Position numbers and translations under genes: made by a program. From Streptomyces wedmorensis (GTDB lineage Bacteria; Actinomycetota; Actinomycetes; Streptomycetales; Streptomycetaceae), in the NCBI RefSeq assembly GCF_000716445.1, contig NZ_JNWK01000009.1, positions 62,001 to 126,000 of the forward strand: a stretch of 64,000 nt of DNA, read 5' to 3'. This document shows positions 51,615-60,670 of the stretch, in pieces. Position 1 is the stretch's first letter, and each line of letters begins with the position of its first letter. The notes beneath the pieces are model-generated. The model saw only the letters and a program-made list of their open reading frames with translations, did no database searches and was not told where the DNA came from.

Positions 51615-52982
51615 TCAGGCCCCGGCGGCCGCGCGCCGGATCGCGTCGAGTGTGCGCGCTACGTCGTCGTCGGTGGTCGACCAGTTGCTCACCGAGATCC
51701 GCATGACGCGTCTGCCGTGCCAGGTGGAACCGCTGATCCACGCCGTGCCGTCGTCGAGGAGCCGGGAGAGTACCCGGTCGGTGCGTCCGTCGCTGCCGAA
51801 CTCGGCGCAGACCTGAGTGAACGCGACCTCGTTGAGAACGGTCGCGCCGTCGATCTCGGCGATGCCGGCGGCGAACGCGGAGGCGTGGCGACACAGCCGC
51901 TCGACGAGGTCGGAGACTCCTGATCGGCCGAGGGACCTGAGGGCGGCCCACACGGTGAACGCTCTGCCACGCCGCGAGAGTTCGGGCACCTTGTCGATGG
52001 GGTCGCCTTGTTCGTGGTGGATGAGGTAGTCGCCACGCTGGCCCATCGCCGCCCGGACCGCGGACGCGTCGCGCACGATCGCGAGTCCGCAGTCGTAGGG
52101 GACGTTCAACGTCTTGTGGGCATCCGTCGCCCAGGAGTCCGCGTCCGCGCAGCCCGCCGTCAGGTGGGCGCGGCGTGGCGAGGCGGCTGCCCAAAGTCCG
52201 AACGCGCCGTCGACGTGGACCCAGGCGTCCGCCTCGCGCGCCGCACGGATGCTCGCGGCGAAGGGATCGAAGGCGCCGGAATGGATGTCGCCGGCCTGGA
52301 GGATCACGATCGTGGGGCTCTGTCCGCCTTCTGTCAGCGCCCTGCGCAGGGCCTCGGGTTCGATGCGTCCTTGACCGTCCGCCGCCACCAGGTCGGGCCG
52401 ACCGAGCCCGAGGTAGCGCAAGGCCAGGTCGATGGCCATGTGCCGGGACTCGCCGGCGACGACACGCACGTGCGGACCACCCGTGAGGCCGTCGCGGGCG
52501 ACGTTCCAGCCGGTGCGGCGCAGCACCGTGTCCCGCCCGGCGGCGAGGCAGGTGAAGTTCGCCATCGTCGCACCCGTGGTGAAGCCTACGGAGCTGTCCC
52601 TCGGCAGGCCGAGCAGATCGAGCAACCAGGCGCCGGCGATCTCCTCCGTCGCCGCGTACGCGGGCGAGACGGTGCGCATCACACAATTCTGGTCCCAGGC
52701 GCTGACCAGCCAGTCAGCAGCCAGCGCGGCCGGCTCGGTGCCGCCCACGACGAACCCGTAGAAGCGGCCGCTGGGGAACGCGGTGAGCCCCGGCTCACAG
52801 GCAGTGGCCAGCAGGTCGACGACGTCGGCGGGCGTGCTGGGGCCGGCAGGCAGTTCGACACCGAGCGCGCTCACGATCTCGTCGACCGAAGCGCGGGCGG
52901 GAATCCGGCGGTCGGGCAGGCTCGCCAGCCACCGGACAGCATGGTCGTACGCCTGCCGGAGCGCCGCCTCACGCGCGTCCAT
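51615..52982 (-). CDS. PLP-dependent decarboxylase (aromatic-L-amino-acid decarboxylase-like)
   Basis: A 455-aa group II PLP decarboxylase. It has TTGATMANFTCL (phosphate-binding loop), HVDGAFGLW (Asp to the PLP ring nitrogen) and TDAHKTLNVPYD (Schiff-base Lys). The protein resembles DDC/GAD-type enzymes of soil bacteria; the substrate cannot be assigned from the visible motifs. ATG 52982 is chosen because the N-terminal helix (MDAREAALRQAYDHA) is family-like; a TTG at 53018 would add 12 residues. No biosynthetic partner is adjacent. Confidence 0.85.
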   Translation of the reverse strand: MDAREAALRQAYDHAVRWLASLPDRRIPARASVDEIVSALGVELPAGPSTPADVVDLLATACEPGLTAFPSGRFYGFVVGGTEPAALAADWLVSAWDQNCVMRTVSPAYAATEEIAGAWLLDLLGLPRDSSVGFTTGATMANFTCLAAGRDTVLRRTGWNVARDGLTGGPHVRVVAGESRHMAIDLALRYLGLGRPDLVAADGQGRIEPEALRRALTEGGQSPTIVILQAGDIHSGAFDPFAASIRAAREADAWVHVDGAFGLWAAASPRRAHLTAGCADADSWATDAHKTLNVPYDCGLAIVRDASAVRAAMGQRGDYLIHHEQGDPIDKVPELSRRGRAFTVWAALRSLGRSGVSDLVERLCRHASAFAAGIAEIDGATVLNEVAFTQVCAEFGSDGRTDRVLSRLLDDGTAWISGSTWHGRRVMRISVSNWSTTDDDVARTLDAIRRAAAGA

Positions 52983-53334
52983 ACCTCGGACTATGCGACC
53001 GTCGCCGACGCCCCGCAAGCCGACCGCGGTCGGGTCCCCCGCGAGATCCGGAGGGAGTGTCCGGATGCGTTCCGGCTGCCGTGTTCCGCTCGACGGGTCG
53101 ACGGACTCGCCCCGGAGCCCGATGTCGTCCAGGGGATGGACGGGGCGGGGCGGGATCGGGAGGGCGAAGCCCTGCCCTCAGCGCGAGAGCGTTCGCAACG
53201 CTGCCACGCCCCGTGCCACCGGAACCCAGGAGCGAAAGCACTGCGGGACGCGCCCCCCGCCCGCGCTGTGCGGCGGCCGTCCGGACCGGACCGAGCGCAC
53301 TGCGATCGCGACCGCTCGGAAGGATGATGGGACC
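52983..53334. other. Divergent intergenic region
   Basis: 352 bases between the decarboxylase gene and the PAS-GAF-PP2C gene. No further gene, repeat or hairpin is convincing; promoters for both genes must lie here. Confidence 0.45.
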
Positions 53335-55731
53335 ATGGAAGGGCTACCTTTCACTCCTCCCGCCGGGGTGGACGAAGGTGGGCACCTGGGTCCGCCCCCG
53401 GCCGCTTTCGCCCTGCTCGCCGCAGACGGAGTGCTCGTCGGGTGGAGTCGTGAGGCCGAGGCCCTGCTGGGATATCCCGCTTCGGAGGTACTGGGACGCC
53501 GGGCGGCGGACCTGCTCGTGACCCCGCACGCCGATCGCGACGGATCGGAAGAGCGGCGGCCGGATCAGCGGCTGCGGTTCGGTGGGACACGCAGTGCCGT
53601 CGTGGACGTGCGCCACCGCAGCGGACACACCGTGCGCGCGGCAGTGACTCTGCGTCCCCTCACCCCCGCCCCCGACGGGGACCCCACCGGCCGGGCCCCC
53701 TCCGCCGTCCTCATGGCGGCCGAGCTGGAGGGGCTTCGCTGGTGGGAGACCCGACAGGCGATGCTGCAGGGGCTCGTGACCCAGTCGCCGGTGACACTGA
53801 CCATCTACGGCCCCGGCGCGCGCCTCCTGTGGGCCAACGCGTCCAGTGTCCGGGAGCTCGGCGGCGACCTCACGGCATCGCTGGGCCGCTCCATGACCGA
53901 ACTCTTTCCCGGCGATGTCCTCACCACCCAGCATCTGGCGCCGCCCGAGGACTTCGTCCAACAGATCCTCGAGACCGGTGAGCCGGTCATCGACGTGCAT
54001 TTCCGGGGGCGCGCCCCGGCCGACCCACGGCGTGAGCGCGTCTGGTCCTCGTCCTACTTCCGACTGCTGGACGGCCGGGGAGAGCCGGTGGGCGTGTGCG
54101 AACAGTCCATTGACGTCACCGACCACTACCGTGCTCAGCAGCGCCTGGCGCTCCTCGCGGAGGCCGGTGCACGGATCGGGGCGACGCTCGACCCGTCCGG
54201 AACGGCAGCGGAGCTCGCCAAGATCGCCGTGCCGCAGTACGCCGACGCCGTACTGGTCGACGTGGCGGCAGAGGTGCTCGAGGGAGAGGAACCGAAGCCC
54301 GTCACGGCATGGGACCTGGTGCGCGTGGCCGATTCCGACGGAGAACCCTCCCGGGTGGGGGAGCGGGTCGCGTACGCCGCCGGATCGTCGCAGGCCGAGA
54401 GCCTGGCCGGGGGCCGTGTGACCTCGGACGCCGTGGTCGCGCCGACACGACTGTACGTCCCGCTGATCGTGCGGGGGACGCCATTGGGCCTTGTCACCTT
54501 CGTGCGGGGCGAGGACTCGGAACCCTTCGACGACGGCGATCGGGCCGTGGCGGAGGAGCTGGCGTCGCGGACCGCCGTGTGCATCGACAACGCCCGGCGG
54601 TACCGACGGGAGCGCACCGCCGCGTTCATGCTCCAGCGCAGTCTGCTGCCACGGTCGCTGCCCGAACTGAGCGCGGTCGAGGCGGCGAGCCGCTATCTGC
54701 CCGCCGACAGCCACCTCGGCGCCGGCGGCGACTGGTTCGACGTCATTCCGCTGTCCGGCGCACGTGTCGGACTCGTCGTGGGGGACGTCGTCGGCCACGG
54801 GCTGGGAGCCGCTGCCACCATGGGGCGCTTGCGCGCGATGGTGCGCACCCTGGCCGAGCTGGACCTCGCGCCCGACGAACTCCTGGCCCGGCTGAACGAT
54901 CAAGTCGGCAAGGACGCGTCGGACCAGAACGTGAAGGGCTCGGACGGCAGTGGGGCAGTCGGAGCGACGTGCGTCTACGGGATCTACGATCCGGCTTCCG
55001 GGACGAGCACCTGGGCGGCCGCGGGACACCTGCCGCCGGCTGTGGTGCAGCCGCACGGCCCCGTCGGCTTCCTTGGTCTGCCACCGGGGCCTCCTCTGGG
55101 CGTGGGACGGCTTCCGTACGAGGGCGCGGAAGTGGCGCTCCCCGCGGGAAGCCTGGTCGTCCTGTTCACCGACGGCCTCGTGGAGGCCCGGGGGCAAGGC
55201 GTCGACGTGGGGCTGGGCCGCTTGGCGGCTGTACTCGAGGAGCAGCGGGGGTCGTCGTCCGACCTGTTGTGCGCCCGGATCGTCGCGGAGCTGGCGTCGG
55301 ACGAAGTGCGGGACGACGCGACACTCCTTGTCGTGCGCACCCGTGCGTTGGACGCACGCCAGGTGGCGGCCTGGGAGCTGCCCTCGGACCCCGCGCTCGT
55401 CGCACGCGCCCGTGCGATGGCCGCGGAACAGCTCGGGCGGTGGGGACTGGACGATCTGGCCTTCACCACGGAACTGGTGGTCAGCGAACTGGTCACCAAC
55501 GCGATCCGTCACGCCTCCGGCCCGATCGGTCTGCGCCTGATCCGGGACCGTTCTCTCATCTGCGAGGTCTCCGACTCGCAGCACACCTCACCGCATGCCC
55601 GTTACGCCGGCAACGACGAGGAGGGCGGACGCGGACTGTTCATGGTCGCCCAGCTCACCGAGCACTGGGGTACGCGTTACATGCCGACGGGCAAGACGAT
55701 CTGGGCGGAACAGGCCTTGCCCGCGCCTTGA
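53335..55731 (+). CDS. PAS-GAF-PP2C-HATPase regulator (SpoIIE-type)
   Basis: A 798-aa cytosolic signalling protein with two PAS-like sensor domains (about 20-110 and 140-255), a GAF domain (about 265-415), a PP2C/SpoIIE phosphatase domain (about 440-655: GAGGDWFDVI, VVGDVVGHGLG, VRDDATLLVV) and a C-terminal RsbW-like HATPase (about 670-795: ELVVSELVTNAIRHA, GGRGLFMVAQL). It therefore has both a phosphatase and an anti-sigma-kinase-like domain, able to act on anti-anti-sigma factors in both directions. ATG 53335 follows GGAAGGA at 9 bases. Signals sensed are unknown. Confidence 0.9.
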   Translation: MEGLPFTPPAGVDEGGHLGPPPAAFALLAADGVLVGWSREAEALLGYPASEVLGRRAADLLVTPHADRDGSEERRPDQRLRFGGTRSAVVDVRHRSGHTVRAAVTLRPLTPAPDGDPTGRAPSAVLMAAELEGLRWWETRQAMLQGLVTQSPVTLTIYGPGARLLWANASSVRELGGDLTASLGRSMTELFPGDVLTTQHLAPPEDFVQQILETGEPVIDVHFRGRAPADPRRERVWSSSYFRLLDGRGEPVGVCEQSIDVTDHYRAQQRLALLAEAGARIGATLDPSGTAAELAKIAVPQYADAVLVDVAAEVLEGEEPKPVTAWDLVRVADSDGEPSRVGERVAYAAGSSQAESLAGGRVTSDAVVAPTRLYVPLIVRGTPLGLVTFVRGEDSEPFDDGDRAVAEELASRTAVCIDNARRYRRERTAAFMLQRSLLPRSLPELSAVEAASRYLPADSHLGAGGDWFDVIPLSGARVGLVVGDVVGHGLGAAATMGRLRAMVRTLAELDLAPDELLARLNDQVGKDASDQNVKGSDGSGAVGATCVYGIYDPASGTSTWAAAGHLPPAVVQPHGPVGFLGLPPGPPLGVGRLPYEGAEVALPAGSLVVLFTDGLVEARGQGVDVGLGRLAAVLEEQRGSSSDLLCARIVAELASDEVRDDATLLVVRTRALDARQVAAWELPSDPALVARARAMAAEQLGRWGLDDLAFTTELVVSELVTNAIRHASGPIGLRLIRDRSLICEVSDSQHTSPHARYAGNDEEGGRGLFMVAQLTEHWGTRYMPTGKTIWAEQALPAP

Positions 55732-55782
55732 CGGCCACGCGCCGCCCGCCGTGGGCGGAGGAGTTCCCGCGGGCCTGCCGAC

Positions 55783-56874
55783 TCATGGCGCGTGCAGGCG
55801 TACGGCCAAGGCGGCGATGTCGTCGTCGAGGCTGCCTCTGCTGTGGCGGAGGAGGTCGTGGTGCAGGGCCGTGAGCAGATCACGGGGAGGTGTGGGGGGC
55901 TGTCGACGCATCCACGCCGTCAACGGGAAGAACTCGCCGTCCCGGGCGCGGGTCTCGGCGATCCCGTCCGTATAGAGGAGGAGGAGTTCGCCGGGGGAGA
56001 AGTCGAAGGCGTCCGTACGGTACTGGTCGCCGATCAATTCGGCGAGGCTGAGCAGGGGCGAGGGGACGGACGGCTCGAGAACGCGCACGCTCTTCAGGCT
56101 GTGGATCAAGGGCGGGGGATGTCCGCAGTTGACGATGGTGATGCGGCTGCCCTGATGCGGGATCTCGACGAGCAGCGCGGTGGCGAAGCGTTCCATCGGT
56201 GCCTCGGGCGGATGGGCGGCATTGTGTCGGGCACAGCTGGCGTCGAGCCTGCGGGCGACGTCGGCCATGGAGGCCTCGCCGTGTGCCGCCTCCCGGAAGG
56301 CGTTGACGATCGCCGCGGCCGCCCCCACTGCCGGCAGGCCTTTGCCCCGCACGTCGCCGATGAGCAGCCGTACCCCGTACGGAGTGTCCACCACCTCGTA
56401 GAAGTCCCCTCCGATGCGGGCCTCCGCGGCGGCCGCGAGGTACAGCGATTCGATCTCGACGTTCCGGAATCGGTGCGGCAGGGGCCGCAACACCACCTGC
56501 TGGGCCGCGTCGGCGACGAGCCGTACCTGAAAGAGCGTGCGCTCCCGTTGAAGCCGGACATGGCTTCCGTATGCGGCGGCCACGGTGACCGCGATGATCC
56601 CCCCGCACGTCCACCACGTCCCGAGATCGGGGAAGACGAGGCTGAGGCCGATCATCAGCAGGAGGCAGACGGTCCCGAGAAGGACGGTCGGGAGGACCGG
56701 CCACATGGAGGCGGCCAGAGCCGGAGCCGCGGGCAGGAGGCGGCTGAAGGCCATCTCCGGCGGAGTGGCGTAGGCCAGGCTGGCGATCACGACCGTCAGA
56801 ATCACCGGCGACAGCCGCACGAGCCTGCCGTAGCCGAAGCTCCGACGGAGCCGCGGCCCTCCGGACTCGATCAT
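55783..56874 (-). CDS. Membrane-anchored PP2C-type phosphatase
   Basis: A 363-aa protein with about three to four N-terminal transmembrane helices (residues 15-115), a short coiled linker, and a PP2C/SpoIIE domain (IGGDFYEV, IGDVRGKG, FATALLVE, LDDDIAALAV). Its layout matches the phosphatase at 1465-2568. It is convergent to the PAS-GAF-PP2C regulator with 51 bases between. ATG 56874 is preferred over a GTG at 56943 because the first helix begins shortly after it. Confidence 0.87.
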   Translation of the reverse strand: MIESGGPRLRRSFGYGRLVRLSPVILTVVIASLAYATPPEMAFSRLLPAAPALAASMWPVLPTVLLGTVCLLLMIGLSLVFPDLGTWWTCGGIIAVTVAAAYGSHVRLQRERTLFQVRLVADAAQQVVLRPLPHRFRNVEIESLYLAAAAEARIGGDFYEVVDTPYGVRLLIGDVRGKGLPAVGAAAAIVNAFREAAHGEASMADVARRLDASCARHNAAHPPEAPMERFATALLVEIPHQGSRITIVNCGHPPPLIHSLKSVRVLEPSVPSPLLSLAELIGDQYRTDAFDFSPGELLLLYTDGIAETRARDGEFFPLTAWMRRQPPTPPRDLLTALHHDLLRHSRGSLDDDIAALAVRLHAP

Positions 56875-57188
56875 GAATCCCAGCGTATCCGCGAGGCGCC
56901 CGCTCAGCGATGTGACGAGTGCGCTCCGCGTGTGACAGCGCACGCCTGCCGGCCCGCGAGGGCGCGACCGCGTGATTCGTCACCGACTCGTAGGAACAGG
57001 AAGCTCACAGACGGTGTCACCGAGTGCCAGGAGCGTCCTGTTCGCTGCGTCAGGCTCGCGGACACCCAGCGGCCTGGCTCCCAGCCCGGCCGGCAGCGAT
57101 CCGGCGTACGGGTGGATGACGACCCGCTCAGGGTGCAGCACGCAGGGCTCGGCGACCGAACGGCAGGGTGCGCGCGGCAGGTGGCGTG
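56875..57188. other. Gene-free stretch upstream of the membrane phosphatase
   Basis: No convincing gene on either strand. The stretch should contain the promoter of the phosphatase gene; no box is clear enough to mark. Confidence 0.4.
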
Positions 57189-57240
57189 GAGCGCGTCGGC
57201 CGGCGGGGTGGGGTGAAGCACCTGGCCGGCCGACGCGCTC
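57189..57240 (-). terminator. Terminator of the small secreted-protein gene
   Basis: A 15-bp perfect inverted repeat (GAGCGCGTCGGCCGG / CCGGCCGACGCGCTC) with a 22-base loop directly follows the stop codon on the minus strand. Confidence 0.65.
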
Positions 57241-57244
57241 GGCG

Positions 57245-57607
57245 TCACCGGCTGCCGGCGAGCCTCACGATGGCGCTGCGGCCCTTGTAGAACTCGTGGA
57301 TCTGCACGCGCTCGCCGTAGCCGCAGGCCCGCACCTCATCCGGGTGGTTCTGCCCTTCCGGGGTGATGCGAACGACCGCGCACAGGGTGTCGCGCCGGGT
57401 GTCCTCCACCCATCCGTCGACGTAGAGCGCGGACTGACCTTCGACCTGGCGGCACGTCAGGGTCCAGTCGGCCTCCCCGGCGGGGATCTTCGGCGAGTCG
57501 CGGTGGGGGCAGGTGGCGGCGTTGGCGGGGGTGGCGGTGACCATGACCGTGGCGCAGACGAGGACGGCGGCGGCCAAGAGAGGCCGGAGGCTGGGAACCG
57601 GACGCAC
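57245..57607 (-). CDS. Small secreted protein, unknown
   Basis: A 120-aa protein with a Sec signal peptide (about 1-30, ending TPANAA), then a compact domain with four cysteines (TCPHRD, LTCRQV, LCAVV, RACGYG) likely forming two disulfides. It resembles short streptomycete secreted proteins with a DGWVEDTRRD strand pattern but has no named function. GTG 57607 follows AAGGAG at 6 bases. Confidence 0.8.
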   Translation of the reverse strand: MRPVPSLRPLLAAAVLVCATVMVTATPANAATCPHRDSPKIPAGEADWTLTCRQVEGQSALYVDGWVEDTRRDTLCAVVRITPEGQNHPDEVRACGYGERVQIHEFYKGRSAIVRLAGSR

Positions 57608-57819
57608 GGGGTGCTCCTTCCGTTGGGCTTGTGCCGACCGTAGGAGGTCCTGGGGCCGGAGTGATCACCGCCGCCACCAAGGAGTGACGCGGTCCGTCCT
57701 TGTGGGTGACCGACTCGGGACGGTGTTCACGTCACGCGGGGGAACTCGAGCTCGTCCCAGAGGTCCGCGACGTCATCCGCCACCCGGGGTGCGACGTCTC
57801 ACGCCATGGGTGCCCGGCG

Positions 57820-59364
57820 TTACAGGGCGGCGTCCGCTCGCGTCTCCTGCCCGCCGGGGATCGTGTCCGCTTCCGGCTGGTGGCCGGCGCCGGCCGTGGG
57901 GACGCGTACCGTCGCGACGACGATCAGTGAGGCAGCCGCCCCCAGCGCCGCCGCCACGACCAGCACCGCGTTCAGGCCGGACGCGAACGCCTCGCGCACC
58001 AGGTGGGCCATCTCGGCGCGCTCGTCCTCCGGCCAGCCGGCGACGAACGACCGGGCGTGTCCGCCGCTGAGAACGACGGCCGCCTCGTGCGGGTCGGGGA
58101 TGCCGCCGTCGGTCTTCAGCACACCCTCGATCCGCGACTGGAAGATGACGCCGAACACGGCGATGCCCAAGGCGAAGCCCAACTGGCGGAAGGTGTTGAC
58201 CGCACCGCCCACCATGCCTCCGCGCTCCGGCGGCACCGTGGCCAGGGCAGCCGCCGACAGGCTGGGTGTCACGAGTCCGACGCCCAGACCGGCGACGACG
58301 AGTCCCGCCACGAGGCTGCTGCCCGAGGAACCCGCGTCGAGGGTGGCCTGCATGCCGGAGCCCAGGGCGATGAGTGCCAGCCCTCCTCCGATGGTCGCCC
58401 GTGGCGGCCAGGGGCCGAAGCGGCCCGCGAGCACGGACGCGAGGAACGCGGAGGCGCACATGGGCAGGATGTACAGACCCGCTTCGACGGGCTCGTACCC
58501 CAGGACGGACTGCATCCACAGGGACTCGTACAACAAGTAGGCGAACGCGGCTCCTTGCAGGAACAGGGCGCTGATCATGATGCCGGCGAACGACGGTCTG
58601 CGGAACAGGGACAGGTCGAGCACGGGGTGCTCGTGCCTCGTCTCGGCCACGACGAACAGGGCGAGGGCGACGGCCGCAGTGGTGAACAGGCCGAGGGTGA
58701 GGGGTGTCGTCCAGCCGTCGGAATGGGCGCGGATCAGCCCGAACGTGAGGGCGCCGCTCGCCACCGTGAAGGCGACCGCGCCGAGGACGTCCGCACGCTG
58801 CCGGCCCCGGCCCCTGGCCTCCCGCACGGAACGCAGGGTCATCACGACCGCGGCCAGACAGACCGGCAGGTTGACGAAGAAGATCCATCGCCAGTCCAGG
58901 TACTGGGTGAGGAGTCCGCCGACCACCGGGCCGGCCGCTGCGGCGACCGAGTTGGTGGCGCCCCACACGGCGAAGGCCACACCCCGCTCCCGGCCGCTGT
59001 AGTGCGTGCCGAGCAGGGCGATCGTCGTACCGAACATCCCGGCGGCACCGATCCCCTGCACCGCGCGGGCGCCGATCAGCACACCCGCGTTCGGGGCGAC
59101 CGCACACGCCACCGACGCCGCGGTGAAGACGATCAGCCCGACCAGGTACACCTTCCTGTGGCCGATCCGGTCGGCGCGGGAACCGACACCGAGCAGCAGC
59201 GACGCCAGCGCCAGCGCGTACGTGTCGACCACCCACTCCAGCTCGGAGAGCGTGGTGCCGAGGTCCGTCGCCATGGCGGGCAGCGCCACCGTCACGATCG
59301 TGACGTCCAGCAGGAGCATGAACGTGCCCAGACAGATCGCGGCCAAGGGCCACCACTTGCGCAT
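57820..59364 (-). CDS. MFS multidrug exporter, DHA2 (EmrB/QacA, 14-helix) family
   Basis: A 514-aa membrane protein with 14 predicted helices. It has LLLDVTIVTVALPAM (motif D1), GSRADRIGHRKV (motif A) and the drug-exporter motif C region GPVVGGLLTQYLDWRWIFFVNLP. It exports hydrophobic drugs or a metabolite by proton antiport. No regulator is directly beside it. ATG 59364 follows GAAGGGG; longer in-frame starts upstream have no such support. Confidence 0.9.
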   Translation of the reverse strand: MRKWWPLAAICLGTFMLLLDVTIVTVALPAMATDLGTTLSELEWVVDTYALALASLLLGVGSRADRIGHRKVYLVGLIVFTAASVACAVAPNAGVLIGARAVQGIGAAGMFGTTIALLGTHYSGRERGVAFAVWGATNSVAAAAGPVVGGLLTQYLDWRWIFFVNLPVCLAAVVMTLRSVREARGRGRQRADVLGAVAFTVASGALTFGLIRAHSDGWTTPLTLGLFTTAAVALALFVVAETRHEHPVLDLSLFRRPSFAGIMISALFLQGAAFAYLLYESLWMQSVLGYEPVEAGLYILPMCASAFLASVLAGRFGPWPPRATIGGGLALIALGSGMQATLDAGSSGSSLVAGLVVAGLGVGLVTPSLSAAALATVPPERGGMVGGAVNTFRQLGFALGIAVFGVIFQSRIEGVLKTDGGIPDPHEAAVVLSGGHARSFVAGWPEDERAEMAHLVREAFASGLNAVLVVAAALGAAASLIVVATVRVPTAGAGHQPEADTIPGGQETRADAAL

Positions 59365-59539
59365 CCGAACCCCTTCGCTGCCCGCCGCACCGAAGACGTG
59401 CCCCCGGCGGCCCCCCATGATCCACGGAGGAGCGGCGATTCCCGTGAGGACCCGCCCGCCACGCCGGAGCGTGGACCGCAGGGAGGTATGCCTAGGTCCG
59501 CCTGGGGGATCACCGGTGGCAGGCCGGAATACGCGCTCT

Positions 59540-59545
59540 TAGCTT
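59540..59545 (+). promoter_or_regulatory. Putative -10 box of a leaderless promoter
   Basis: TAGCTT is followed by 6 bases and then ATG 59552, with no RBS in between. This is the leaderless pattern also seen before the epimerase gene. Confidence 0.35.
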
Positions 59546-59551
59546 CGGCAC

Positions 59552-60616
59552 ATGACCAAACGACAGATCGCCCTGCTGGCCTGCACCGTGGCCCTCACTG
59601 CCTCGGGGCTGGGTGCGGCCGCGCCCAGTGCCGTGAGCCGGACGGTGCACCTGGTGAAGCCCGGCGAATCGATCCAGAAGGCCGTGGACGCCGCGAAGCC
59701 GGGGGACACCATCGTCCTGGCACCCGGCACCTACCGCGAGAGCGTCCGCATCACCACCTCGGGCCTGACCCTGCTCGGCTCGGGCTCCGCTTCCACCGTC
59801 CTCGTGCCCGGCGACGCCACCGCCGCCGACGCGTGCGCCAAAGCCGGTCACGGCATCTGCGTGACCGGGACGGACAGCGACCCCGTCGAGGGCGTCACCG
59901 TGCGCTCGCTCGCGCTCAGGGGCTTCACCGCCAACGGCCTGTGGGCCTCCCGGACCGACCGGCTGACGGTCCGCAAGGTGCTCGCCGAGAAGAACGGGAA
60001 GTGGGGCATCGCCCAGGAGAGATCCACGCGTGGTGTCTTCAGCCACAACATCGCCCGGAACAACGCCGACGCCGGCCTGTTCCTGGCCAACACCACCGAC
60101 ACGGAGGCAGGCGCCACGGACACCGAGGGGACCCGGGTCACCCGCAACAGCCTTTCCGGCAACCGGATCGGCCTCACCGTGCGGCGCCTGCGGAACGTGA
60201 CCGTCGACCACAACGAGGCGACCGGGAACTGCGCTGCGGTGTTCGTGGTGGGCGACGAGTCCAAGCCGCGTGCCGGAGCGATGACCCTGCGCCGGAACGA
60301 CATCCACGCCAACAACAAGTACTGCCCGAAGACCCCCCGTCTGCCCTTCCTGCAAGGCTCCGGCATCGTCCTCACCGGCGCCGAGGAGACGGTGGTGGAG
60401 AAGAACAGGGTCGTCGGCAACGTGGGCGCCTCGCCGCTCTCGGGCGGCATCGTGCTGTTCAAGAGCTTCGTGGGCGCCCCGAACGAGCAGAACGCGATCC
60501 GCGACAACGTGGTGATGCGCAACAGCCCCGCCGATCTGGCCGACCGGGACACCGGTCAGGGAAACACCTTCACCCGCAACACCTGCACCCTCTCGGAACC
60601 CGCCGGAATGTGCTGA
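59552..60616 (+). CDS. Secreted right-handed beta-helix (NosD-like) protein
   Basis: A 354-aa protein with a signal peptide (about 1-28, ending AAAPSA), then pectate-lyase-type parallel beta-helix repeats. VKPGESIQKAVDAAKPGDTI starts the helix, and later turns have the N-x-x-x-G-N type spacing. Cysteines lie in DACAKAGHGIC and at the C-terminus (NTCTLSEPAGMC), the last residue being Cys. Such proteins bind or cleave polysaccharides; no lyase active site is clear. It is 54 bases upstream of the methyltransferase gene. Confidence 0.82.
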   Translation: MTKRQIALLACTVALTASGLGAAAPSAVSRTVHLVKPGESIQKAVDAAKPGDTIVLAPGTYRESVRITTSGLTLLGSGSASTVLVPGDATAADACAKAGHGICVTGTDSDPVEGVTVRSLALRGFTANGLWASRTDRLTVRKVLAEKNGKWGIAQERSTRGVFSHNIARNNADAGLFLANTTDTEAGATDTEGTRVTRNSLSGNRIGLTVRRLRNVTVDHNEATGNCAAVFVVGDESKPRAGAMTLRRNDIHANNKYCPKTPRLPFLQGSGIVLTGAEETVVEKNRVVGNVGASPLSGGIVLFKSFVGAPNEQNAIRDNVVMRNSPADLADRDTGQGNTFTRNTCTLSEPAGMC

Positions 60617-60670
60617 CCCACCGGGTCCCCCCACATCTCCCACGGCACGCACCAAGGACAAGGCGAACAC

